Shown: piece after piece, positions 45,365-56,622 of the stretch | Numbering within the stretch: position 1 is the first letter of the stretch | Layout of the letters: the number at the start of each line of letters is the position of its first letter | NCBI GenBank assembly: GCA_033816765.1 | Contig: CM066289.1 | Location: 1,488,001 to 1,552,000, forward strand | Reading direction: 5' to 3' | Length of the DNA: 64,000 bases | From: Nothopassalora personata | Lineage: Eukaryota; Ascomycota; Dothideomycetes; Mycosphaerellales; Mycosphaerellaceae | Position numbers and translations under genes: made by a program | Notes under the pieces: model-generated | Database searches by the model: none | Seen by the model: only the letters and a program-made list of their open reading frames with translations | Told to the model about the DNA's origin: nothing

Positions 45365-45692
45365 GGGTGGGGGTTATGCTTATGATCGATGCTTATCGGG
45401 GATCCTGGGCGATTCTGGCTCGTGATATCGCTTCGTTCTGTGGTAGTAGAGTCTTGGTGAGAGGTCTTTCAGAGGATAGCATTCTGTCGCCTCGCACAAA
45501 CAGATTTCTGGCAGTCTTGTCTGGTGCCATGGCAAGGTCTGGATTCGGCCATTATCCACGGCTTCTGCAGGCATTGGAGCGTGTCGCTATCGGATGGACG
45601 ATGACAAGAGGAGAATTAGCGGGAATTGATTGGCATTTGATTAGCAATACTGCAGCGTACAGACATCGTTCGCATTTACTCATGCTTCTGCT

Positions 45693-47157
45693 TCATTCGT
45701 ATTTCATTGGACCAGGATCCTTCTCCGCCAGATCACATAGGCTTTCCCACGCCCAATTACGCATCCTCGGAGTGTCTCCCGGCACGAAGTTTCGGTCGTT
45801 GTAGTATGCTATTGAATCAGGACCAGTGGAGTGGGAATGCAAGCCCATATCATCGCAGCTACATCGTCGCTGCATGAAGAACATCAGAGTCCTGTGCAAG
45901 ACGCGATTCGTCAAGTTTTCAAATCCTCGCTTAAAGACAACCTCGTTGTAGCCAAGCTTTTTGAATTGCTGCAGAAAGGCATTATAGATCTCCTTCTGGA
46001 GCCACTTGCAGAGGATACGGGACATTCGTGTGACAAGCGAATCCGGGTCAGCATTTCTTCTTGGTAGAAGTCGAGCTCCACACAGTTGTCTATACGGCGT
46101 TGCAGCTCATCGTTTCCGTCACTGCTCCGTTGCAACACGTAGTTCCAAACACCTTCGAAAACGGTTGCGTTGATGTGGAATGTGGAGAAAGCTTTGATGG
46201 GATGAGTGGAGTCCAGATACCTGCAAGAACGCTCAAATTTTTCCCAGGTGGTCGAGGTCTCGTCATTCTGCGATGCCGCTTCGTTAATGCTCCTGCACAA
46301 CGTCAGTCAATACAACTGTCCCCGTATTGCAAGCACTCACAATGACATCGCGGCATCTTGTCGAAAGGCGGGTAAGGTGACATTGCTTCGAAGCGGTAGC
46401 AATGTAGCAGCTGACAGGACTGGTCTACAGTTGCAGCGCAGCACCGTATTGTCACGATCTTTCGATGATCGCCTTCGAAAGTTGTTGGCAAATCTGACAC
46501 ACCTCGGCAGTTCGCTCTCTTCTGAATGGATTACGAGAAGCGGGATAGGCGGATTTCAGCCAGTCCTCTAAGGCTGGCAGTTGTCTCGGTTTCCAGCAGC
46601 GAATGTATCTCGCAACTGCCCAAACAGAAGATTGTCAGTCATGCTTGAATATCATCATAGTGGTATCTGCTCAGCAACTGGTGCTGAGCAGGCCGTGAGC
46701 CGCGGGCTGATCTCAGAAAGCCGACCCCTTCAACACTTCACACTTATGCATAGACCTTGCATCCCGAACTAAGAACTGCTTGGCTCCAGCGTGCTCCATG
46801 GAATAATATGTCTGCGTGGCGTACTTGTATAAGTTGTATTGAATGTGGGCGGCGGCTGGTTGATCCTGCATGGCTGCTCCGAGAGATGGTGTCAGCTGGC
46901 TCCTCGAAGGGTCGTAGGAAGCGCCCAGAATTTCACTCACCTACGAGACGCACAATATCTCGCAAACATGGCTGTGGCAGATCAGAAGGGTCACCCCGTC
47001 TGGTATAGAAGTAGTAGTAGTAGTAGTAGTAAGGGACCTCGTAGTCTTGGACGTGATTCTCGTCCCAGTCATTCTCGTAGCAAAATGTCTCCTTGGCGAC
47101 TTCCTTCACTTTTGACTGGATGAAAAGGAGACGGCGGGAAATGCTGTAACTACCCAT
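45693..47157 (-). pseudogene. Hypothetical gene, exon structure unresolved, possibly decaying
   Basis: A coherent start is visible: exon 1 47,157-46,945 (begins MGSYSISRRLLFIQ, includes a run of seven Tyr from a TAC microsatellite), then 46,865-46,756 (HIQYNLYKYATQTYYSMEH) after a GTAGGT intron, then an exon from 46,608 (YIRCWKPRQLPALEDWL). Further on, gene-like protein continues in other frames: 46,300-46,020 (AFSTFHINATVFEGVWNYV) and 46,025-45,693 (KWLQKEIYNAFLQQFKKLGY, ending at 45,693). Those pieces could not be joined by credible splice sites, which suggests at least one frameshift. No domain was recognised. It sits next to the decayed monooxygenase, so both may belong to a dying accessory block. 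Confidence 0.4.
47010..47032. repeat. (GTA/TAC)n microsatellite
   Basis: Seven or eight GTA units on the plus strand, read as a poly-Tyr run on the minus strand in the hypothetical gene above. Confidence 0.85.
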
Positions 47158-47356
47158 TGTTGAGTCTCGGTATACTGTAATAAGAAGGAAACTTTCCACA
47201 TTTCCTCATTGGTCAAAAGCCATCCCGCGCTCGCTTGCTGCCGACCCTGGTTCCTGCGCTGTTGCTGCGGGCGAGAAGCTCGATCAAACATTCATGATTC
47301 CACACATTGTTGGTCGTCGTCGTTGTACCAATATTGATAATAATGTCTTCATAACG

Positions 47357-50300
47357 ATGGACTGGTCGCCTGATGGACTGACGTCGTCTCCCCGACGGCA
47401 ACGTGCTGTTGATGCCGCACCGATTGCGATGGTTCGCTCAGCTTCTCATAATGCTTCCATGTCATCCGACGATCTACTTGTGGCCGGTCCATCGCAGACG
47501 CCATCGCAGACACCATCGCAGACACCGTCGCAACGCAAGCAGACCGTTCCTCATCATGTGACTTCGTCGCAGTCGAGGCGTTCATCGGCCAAGAGGACGA
47601 CCGCTCGCGTGGTTTATGACCGACTGACCATCTCCTTCGGCCCTGCCATTGCCAGAGACCGCTTTCGGGGTATCGTACGGACAAGGCCGAAACCGCTTTC
47701 TCGCGCCTCGGACACATCGTCGTCGTCGTCGTCTTCAGATGTCAAGTTGGAGAATGATGAGGCATCCGAAGGTCCCAACCACCGAGGAACTTATTCGAAA
47801 GAATACACCCTGCTGCATCCCAACATAACATGGGTGCATCGAGGTCAAGGACGCTATCTCCCGGCGTCTGCCATCACCTCTGAAAGCGGTTTGTCCAACT
47901 CGCGACCCACTAGGTATGTCATCTAAAGGTTTGATCGTATCAGACACGAGTGCTAAATGTTGCAGACAAACCACTGAGCGCACGAATGGCTCCGTTGCAA
48001 CGAGTGAACAGACCATGGAGAGGATGACCCAAGCTCTTTATGACCATTTTGGAGAATGGCGAAAGGAGCGGAATCCAGAAGCATCCGAAAGATGGAGCCC
48101 GCAACTGAAAGGACAGTACAAATTGTACCTGGAAATGATCAAGACCACGCCAAGACAGCAATGGCCAAAGGTCATCGAGACCATCGCGGACCAGGATCAC
48201 AGGGAGGTCGTCCGACAATGGAATCAAGCTATGGACCGGCAGTTCCCAATAAACGGCAAGATTGAGCGTCAGCGCAGTGAAGACGGCTCCCCTCGAAATC
48301 ATCTCCCACGCCAAGCTAAGAACCTCTGGCCTACTGTCAAGCATCGTAGGAGCTCGCGGCTGACAGATGCGCCGAACAACGCATCGTACAATGAAGACGA
48401 CTACGAAGCCGGAGACAGTGACGACTCGGGTAGTCCAGACAAGACCTATAGGAAGGAGTACGTGGATGCACATCCGAATGAGATTTTCCATCATGCTGGC
48501 AATGGCTGGTGGAGGCGAGGTCCCAGGCCTAACGACTCCGAGATATCCTCAGATCGCAGAGGCTCCAGCGCATTCCACGCGATGAAGTATGCAAGCAGTG
48601 AAGCTTCCCGTGAACTGGATGCCGGCGCCACGATCCACAAAGAAGATTTACACAAGTACCCTGGGTTGACTTTCCACCACAAAGGCAACAAATGGTACAA
48701 GCCAGGCATTGGTCCTAGTGGGGTCACTGGATGCATCACAGTAGCCATGGATGGTCAGATCATTGGTCCGAGGCGTCGGCGAAGCGACTTCACGGCAGAC
48801 TCCGCTGAAAGAGTGAATGACGCCTTGCTACCTCTTTCTCTGCCCGATGAGGGACACACTGTCAACAAAGCATACGCGGACCTCCATCCTGAAATCGAGT
48901 GGGTTCATCGAGGCGGTGGACGATACAAGAGGAAAGCCAGTATCATCGATACCGGTACTGCAACTCCAGCTGGCTCTTCAGATAGGCGCTCGAGCCGAGC
49001 TGAGAACAGTTTCAGCAACCACTACGCTGGATCTCACACAAGTGACGAACTCCGTCGTTCGAGCAATCGCCGCCGCGGCTCGAAGCTCGAGTCTCTCGAC
49101 GACGACACGAATGAGCTATTTGACAAAGCATACGTGGACGCGCATCCAAACGAGAAGTTCTATCACCGTGGTCAAGGGCGCTACGCACGTGGTGGACGAC
49201 CAAAAGCTTCAGGCGGCCCAAGCCGAGATCACGCTCCTTCAGAAGAGAAGTTTGACAAGGCGTATGTCGATGCGCATCCAAACGAGACCTTCCATCACCG
49301 CGGACAAGGCAGGTGGGCTCGGGGATTACCGCCCTCAAACTCGAACAGCAAAACTGCTGTGCGCGGGCCAGGAGCACTCGAGATGTCCAAACGAGAAAAG
49401 TCGCCAAACGACGGCCCACGTCCACCACCATTGACGGCGCTGCTGAAGAAAGAGGAAGGGCCTGATCTATGGCCTAATCTTCACTGGCAATACAGAGGTG
49501 GTGGAAAGTGGTGCCAAGTCTCGAAAGAGGAGGCACATAGACTCACCACCAAAAGTCGCAAACCTCGAGTCTCAAGTGGACGTGGCCGTGGCCGTGGCGA
49601 CGAAGCAGATGCACAACTGCGGGGCGAAGCGTTTGCGATGGACGGCTCGTCAGTGTCTGCTATAAAGCGGTCTGCCAGTCTCCTACCAAAGCCAGCCAAG
49701 GTCATTAGGAAGAAGTCCCAGCAAAGCACGGACCAATTGCCTTCAAATTCGCACTCGCATGCTCCGACGCCACGTCCGGCGCTGCTGCCACCAGAAGAGG
49801 ACCGCGTGGGGGGGGAAGATCTCCCGGATCTCTACAAAGAGGCATGGTCGGATGCTGAGTCTGAAGACCTCGACGATGCCGCCAAGATACTTCGCAGCGA
49901 GTTTGACCCAATTGTTGGCGCAGAACCGTTTGTGAAGGCCCTCACGAAGCACGACCCTGCCGTCCGGTCGCTTTCCAACTTGAAGCAGCTTGCTGCCAAT
50001 GCGCAAAGGGCGCTCATGCAGCTACAGGATGAGTACCTCGAGCTTGACGAACTTGTGGCCCGCCACCCTGTCAACGGCAAGAAAGAGCGCAAGGCCGTCA
50101 AGGGTGGAAGGGTACCACTCGATCACACCATATGGGAAGACAAGAAGGAAGCTCTTCTGTACGACTACACCTTCGATCCACGAAAGGTTGGCTACCAAGA
50201 CCCAGACGCCCAGAAGATTGTCCGCGATGAAGAAGGCCGCGAACTTCGCCGCCGTCGCAACCGCTACGGCCACGATCCTCACGAGACGGCAGTCAACTAC

Positions 50301-50900
50301 GGCGATGGCGAAATGACAGCCAAGCGAGCCGTGAAACCGGTCTCTCGCTTTGACGGCGTCGTCATCCCACCACCACGCAAACGATCTCGTCTAATGCCCA
50401 CAGCCGACGAGGACGCCACCAAAGTCGTTGAAGACTCCCCCAGCGCGACTCCAGATCGCGCAGCAAGCCCCATCCCAGGTTTCACGGAAGCAGAAATGGC
50501 CGCCATCAACGACCCCAAGCGCGGTCGTTGGATGGGCCACATCCCCAAAGCCATGCACCAGCGTCTCCGCGAGCTTCGAGGTGAAAGTGTCGGCTCCCAG
50601 CGCAGCGAGGGCGGCAGTGCTTCTGCATCGCCAAACCCTACCGGCGTTCGCAAAGGACGACCACCAGGGAGCAAGAACTTGAAGCCGCGGAAGGATATCG
50701 GGATCAAGAAGGGTCCACGCAAGAAGCCCGCAACAAGCCAGGCAACTCCGACCAGTAGTGCTGAGCCGGAGACGATGCAGGATGTTACGGTGCCTGCCGT
50801 TGTTGAGAATCCGCCGGACGATATGCCTGCGGCTGCCGCGCCTGATGAACCCATGGCGATTGCTACTGCTGCAAGTCAGGCGATGTCGTTGAATGTATAG
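47357..50900 (+). CDS. Large nuclear AT-hook protein with seven HP-x-HRGQGRW motifs
   Basis: Exons 47,357-47,913 and 47,966-50,900 with a 52 bp intron (GTATGT...TGCAG), 1163 residues. Most of the chain is disordered and rich in Ser, Arg and Lys, but one motif of about 22 residues recurs seven times, at nt 47,790, 48,442, 48,634, 48,860, 49,118, 49,252 and 49,465; the two best copies read DKAYVDAHPNE then F-H/Y-HRGQGR(W/Y). A more conserved-looking region follows (about nt 49,820-50,290: LPDLYKEAWSDAESEDL, VPLDHTIWEDKKEALLYDY, RELRRRRNR), and the C-terminus has an AT-hook (RKGRPPGSKN) with flanking Lys-rich runs. A chromatin-associated role is inferred from the AT-hook and basic segments; I do not recognise the family. 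The start at MDWSPDG was preferred to an upstream Met at 47,294. Confidence 0.8.
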
Positions 50901-51189
50901 GTGCAGTCTTAAGGAGTATGGTCGTGAAGCGCTTGTGTGAGTAGCACGAATAGCGTGAAGCACAGAGACAGAAGACGTCTCCACAGTTACAGACTACGAA
51001 ATTCCCGAAATCCCCATCACGGCGCCACTTGTATCTATCGATGGTGCATGTTCTTCCAACGCCGCTCATGCTCAGATCGCTACTTTAAAATGATCAAATT
51101 CCCACAAAGCTCTCGGGAGCAGTCCTCATTACTCCCCGCACAAATCAAACCCAGGACATCATGAACGCGTGATCATTACCTCGCAGCAA

Positions 51190-53430
51190 TTACTGAACAG
51201 GAAGCTGCTGTCGCAGACCGCTTTCGCCTGGCTTCTTGTTGCCGCGGCGTCCCAAGAGTGTAGCATTGTCGAGACTGAGCTCAAATGCTCCAGCCTTGTT
51301 CCGTACCTGCTTCTTCGCTGCAGCTGCGACCTCGGGAGAGTGCTGTCCGTAGCCACGAGCTTGCGAGGACCGTGGTGCGGCGGCCTGGCGAGCTTGAGCG
51401 GCGGCTGAAAGGCTTGTGTTACGCATCTGCTTTTCCACGCCACTAACATCAGCAGCGCCAGACTTGGGCACCTTGGCAGGTGGATTCTGCGAAGAAGAGT
51501 ACGGCGCGGAGACGCCCTCGTCGTCGTCATCGTCCACATCCTCGTCAAGCGCGTTCAAAGAGGTCATTGGGTTGCCACCTCGGTAGCCCTGCTTGAAGTT
51601 CTTTCGCCGTTTTGTTTCCTCTTCTTGCCTGTGCACGGAGTAGCCGACATCGAAAACTTCGCGAAGGTTGACAGCACCGGGAGACCTGAAGTCCATGCGT
51701 CGTCCTGCACCAGGTGTAGCGTCAAGGTAGGCAAAGTCAGGCTTCAGTGGCGACTGAGCAGATCCGGCCGACATGTTCCCTTGTCGGACGTGGAGAGGAG
51801 TGGCCAGAGGCGGAGCATCGGCAGCTGCATTGGTTGGCTCATCCGATTGTCTGATCCAGGGATGGGCAAGGAATTGTTTGATGTCATATCGCTTGTCAGG
51901 GTCGACAGTCAAAAGGTGCGAGACCAAATCCTGCGCTGACTTCGAGATGTCATCCCACCACGGTGAGAGGAACGTATATTGTCCACGGGCGACTTTCTCG
52001 GTGAGGACCTGGATGCTCTCATCGTAGAAGGGCGGGAAACCACAAAGCAGTGTGTACAAGACACAGCCAAGCGCCCACATATCGACACTCTTCGAGTAGC
52101 GTTCGTCCTTGACGATCTCAGGCGCGGTGTAGCCGACTGTACCACATGGTGTCATCGTCTGGCTGTCCCAGATGACCTTGGAGAGACCAAAATCTGCGAT
52201 CTTAATGGTACCAATGCCGCCTGCACCTTGTCCTTTGATAAACTCTCCTTCATCGGCCTTGTCCTCGTCTTCGGGACCCTTTGGCTTTGGATTTTTGGTC
52301 GGGATGAACGGGATCGGGTAGAATAATAAGTTCTCAGGTTTAATGTCGCTGTGAATGTCAGTGTCGCCTCGAAATTGCCCCACTTCATGTACTTACCGAT
52401 GTACCACACCAGCTTCTTCGTGCAGGTACTCCAATGCCTTGGCGACCTGTTGAATGACATGTCTGGACAAATCCTCGCTGAAATATGTTAAGCGGACGAT
52501 CTGGTGGAAAAGTTCGCCTCCAGGACATAGCTCAAGTACGATGTAGTAGTACTGTCGCGATTCCGAGAAGTCAACGAGCTTGACGATGTTCGGGTGATCA
52601 AGCTGCCGCATGATTTGGACCTCTTTGAGGATGTTGGCTCGCTGTGATGTATGACGTCAGTTCATGCCCGCTATGACTGTGCAAGCGAAGTAAAGCAAGG
52701 GAAGTGTGCGATGAACGGAGAGTACTGCGCACCTCCACGCCTTTAGGCGCTTTCTTTTCGTAGTCCGGATGCAGAACGCCCTAGCAGGCACACGTGTTGG
52801 CAGGTTTCGTCAAAGCAGGGCATGGAAATAATATTCAGACGAGTGAGGAGAGACACCGCGGGCATATTAGCATACCTGTGTGGAGTTCATCTCGAACTTG
52901 CGAACGACCTTTATGGCGACCTGGTCGTAGACGTGCTGCAAATCCTTGGCTCGGTAGACATTGCTGAAGGCGCCGTCGCCCATCTTCTCGACAAGCTGCC
53001 ATCGTTCCAGGCCCGGGTAGCGGGGAAGCTTCCCTTTGCTCTCACGCTCTTCGGCCACTATACGCTCCAGTACTGACGCATCGTAGTCCTTTTGCTTCTG
53101 GTCCCGGCTGTCTCGTTTTTGTTGGTCATCAGCAGCCCGGGCGGCAGCATGGCCGGCTTTGGCAGCGACATGTCGATTGGCCTCGGGCACCGCCGCGGCC
53201 GAGTAGTCTTGATGGGGCGCTGCGGCTTGTAAGGGCTTGTGCTCGTAGACATTCGGGTCGCTCATGCCATGTTGCTGGTGCTGCTGCTGTGCCGGGTTGC
53301 CATTGTTGAAGCGCTGTTGCTGGGCGTGGACATTTGACACGTGGGTGGTAGCCTGATCTGGCGGTGACCGGGCGTCGCGGGCCTGCTTGCCGTGCCGGAT
53401 GAAGTTCTTGAGGTTCTGTATTGTCGACAT
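51190..53430 (-). CDS. Rck2/Srk1-type Ser/Thr protein kinase (CaMK group)
   Basis: Four exons on the minus strand: 53,430-52,876, 52,780-52,733 (48 nt), 52,641-52,397 and 52,348-51,190; introns of 95, 91 and 48 bp; 668 residues. After a Gln-rich N-terminus the kinase domain begins near residue 145: Gly loop GDGAFSNVY, VAIKV with the ATP-binding Lys, HRDIKPEN (split by the last intron), ADFGLSK, GTVGYTAPE and DMWALGCVLYTLL. An extra segment of about 35 residues between HRD and DFG and the block FSESRQYYYIVLELCPGGELFHQIV are typical of the Rck1/Rck2/Srk1 kinases, which act downstream of the Hog1/Sty1 stress MAP kinase. The C-terminal tail is acidic then Ala/Gln-rich. A MAPK docking site was not looked for in detail. 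Confidence 0.9.
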
Positions 53431-53517
53431 GGTTAGAGAGAATGTGTGCCCGATTCGGCGCAGACGCAGAAGCCAAGTGAGATGCGGCGTTCAGCGTGAG
53501 TGCGCCAACAACACGTT

Positions 53518-53578
53518 TGTGTTGTTATTGTTGTTGGTGGTGGTGGTGGTGATGATGATGATGATGATGATGATGAGG
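53518..53578. repeat. Compound microsatellite (TTG/GGT/GAT)n
   Basis: A run of TTG, GGT and GAT triplets upstream of the kinase start, non-coding. Further GAT triplets occur near 53,720-53,735. Confidence 0.85.
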
Positions 53579-56500
53579 CAGACACGGTCAACAAAAGCGC
53601 AACAAGGTATTGCTCGTAATTTGAAACGAAGATTGCGGCGGGTGCTTGTGCCTGGGAAGAAGGGGTGTGGGGGACGATGGTATTGGTTTGGGCAAGTGAA
53701 GTGCCGTGGTGTGTGGCAGCGATGATGATGATGCGAGTGACGTAGGCGTGCACGGCCCCCTTTTGAAGCGCACCGTGCGATTTTTGCACACACAAAGAAA
53801 ATGTCCTGAGTGTTCGCTGCGAGGCCACACTCTTGACTGCATCATCACCGTCGCCACCACTACGAACACTGCAGATGGGGTCCAGCATCGTCACAAAGAT
53901 ATGCAGCTTGACATACCTCGATTCTACCCATCATCATGGATGTATGTACAGATAGTCCAGAGATGAGCCACGAGCTCGCTGATCGGTGGAGTGTTCCTTT
54001 CACAATCCTGCCACGCGACACGGGTTGTGCTAGCATGTACCGAATCGCCTTGAAAATTGGGCCTCATGTCCTCCGTGCTGAGGAGGCAAGTGGCACAAAC
54101 AGCGACGGTAGCCATTGCAAGCAAGTGTCGTCTGTTCTCCTCAGCGCCACGAAACTTAAGCTACGGCCCTTACGGACCGGCTTGCTAACCATCCAAGCCG
54201 TGAGCATTCCTATTCCTCCGAACCACACAACCGTTATTGTTTGACTCTGATGCAGCACTACATCAATGCTTCCACGGGGTCACGCAAAAGCAACCCACTA
54301 CACGAAAGCAGCGCGCAACCAAGACGATCGACAAACCTGGCTAGGGCAGTTGACGTAGAAACGCCGTACTGTGTTCCAAAATCAAGGACCTAGCGACATG
54401 GCTTCCGCCCTCTCCCAACTACGCCCCACCAGCATGACGTGTGGCCGGTGTGAACTGCTGCGAGATGCAATATAATGCTCTGCTCGAAGTGTGGCACGAA
54501 TCGGCCATCGCGATGCGAGACGGTGACGTGAAGTTCGACACAGCATATCAACGATAACTTTCATGTGACGCTATATGACGTTCTACTGCATACGCAGGTG
54601 AAAGGCTTTTCTTGGGTTGACATAAGCCATGCTGCCTGGTTTGTGGCCATGGTCAGGAGGGTCGATAAGGGGTTTCAGTTTCCCGTTCTGGTGGCGTTGA
54701 GTGCACGAAGAAGGCTGGCGTGTACGACTGAACATGTGCTCCGACACTGTTGCTGTCGAGGTATCTATGTCCGCCAGATGTTGGGCATAGCCGCACGTTG
54801 ATAGCTATAGTATATAAAAAGGATCTTAAAATACTCTAGATTGATATAAATGACGCTTTTACGAAAAGTAGCCTTCGTCTTAGAGACATCTCTATGATCC
54901 TACTTCGAGGAGCTGTACCTTTATTACCGGCGGCAGTGTCAACAAGCTGATCTGTGATTCGGAACCTCATTGCGAAACAGAAAGGATCTGTAGCGGAAGC
55001 GCTACGAAAGAGGGTTAGCTCATTCTTCGATATTTTGCGGACGAGGCCAGGTTAGCGTCTTGCCAGTGCTGGAAGTCGAGCTCTCTCTGCTGCTGCGTAT
55101 GACGTAGGTACTGACCCCTTCTCGTACATGTATGAGGGAGTATCATGATGATTAGAGAGACGAGTAGTATGTCATAAATGAGCCCAAGGGAACGACCTTG
55201 GCTGGCGAGGGAGATACTTTCGTTGATCGTTGATGAGATGTTGCGGCTTTGCTCATGGCCCAGACTGTGAGTGAAGCAACAGCACAGTTGTGTTTCATCA
55301 CGGCGAATGAGACGGCGGCGAGGATTCATATGTTGGGATGTGGACGCTATGGCTCTGGTGGTGATGCCCGGGCATTGACTTTGACGCGACACCACACTTG
55401 GTGTGAAACTTGGTCGTGGACATTTGTTTCCAATTCGGATGAAGTGTGGACAGCGATATCATCTGGTGCAATGGGACACCTTGCGAGGCTTTTGCACCTG
55501 CAGCATAGCTTGCAGTGGCGTCCAATGAGTAGTCTTGGTGGTGTCCGGTGCCAAGAGGCATATCTCTTCAGGAGGTCGGCAAAGCTTGGACACGGCAAAC
55601 ATGACTCCTTAAAGGCGCTGCAGCTGTGTGGACTGCTGGAAATGTGAGCTACTAATGCTCTGGCATGGATCAAGAAGATGATATTGATATGCATGGGCGA
55701 CAATGCATGACGAGTACACTGTGCAGAATTTCCAAAGCAGATATGAACAAGCACCGGAAATTGAGCAGTGCTCAGGGCTAAATCTTGAATATGGTTCAGC
55801 GAATCACCCACTCTCTGGGATCGCGCGTTGAGATCCTGCGGGGTGGGGGGACATACTGTATTGGTTGGCCTCCGCTCGCTCGCGCCTAAAATACCGCAAA
55901 AACGACGCGCGTTGGCAATGCATGGCAGAAAGGACACAGCTGGGAGCACTGGCATATGTAGATGGAACATGGGGGCGAAGGAAGTGAAGTGTCGCTCCTC
56001 ACGCTCATCCTACTGCACGCGCATACATGCCTGATCTTATTAGGATGCGCCAGAAACGGCAGATCCTCCTCCAGGCAAGGTGAGACACCCTCTCAAAGCT
56101 TCGCCGGCGCAGGCTTGATTGCTTTTCGACCACTGGCTGGCGGAGGCCGTTGCGGAGGCACCGATGTGGCTTCTGTTGAAGAAGGAGGTGCCAGTCGCGT
56201 CCACCTCCTTTGCATTCCCTTGATAGCAGTCCTGGCCAAGGCAGTATTGCGGCATCATCCTCATTACTTCTGCCCTTCCCCGGCCTACTTTGATCTCGCA
56301 AGGCGGCGAGGCCTGTCCCGAGGGTCCCACACTCTAGGCGATTCCGCATCAATCGCGGGCCTCGAGCGTGGAGCCGTTGTACAGTAGTTCTAGCAGACCC
56401 CGCGTCCAGATCAATCGCTCAACGACGGCCGTGTGCAGACTCTTACGCACTCCATCGCTGCGCATGCCCGAACGAACCCACCTAACAACTCGAGTTTCAT

Positions 56501-56622
56501 CGTCCGCCCTTAGCGCATTGCATTGAACAATTTCCCCGGGAGTGGTCAAACTGGAGGAGGGCAAGGGCTGGGGATCGGGATCAGAGAGCAGCCGCTCTAC
56601 TGATGCCGACGCACCAAGAGCG
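53579..56622. other. Three-kilobase stretch with no convincing gene
   Basis: Upstream of both the kinase (-) and the DUF3405 gene (+). Openings such as 55,347-55,970 (-) and 55,962-56,387 (+) overlap each other, lack family features and are not called. A short AT- and TpA-rich patch at about 54,795-54,905 stands out from its GC-richer surroundings and may be a relic of a mobile element. No tRNA or other RNA gene was recognised. Confidence 0.5.

Noticed and set aside
55347..55970. Minus-strand frame of 207 codons
   Set aside because: Cys/His/Pro-rich composition typical of non-coding DNA read by chance; no start context or homology-like blocks.
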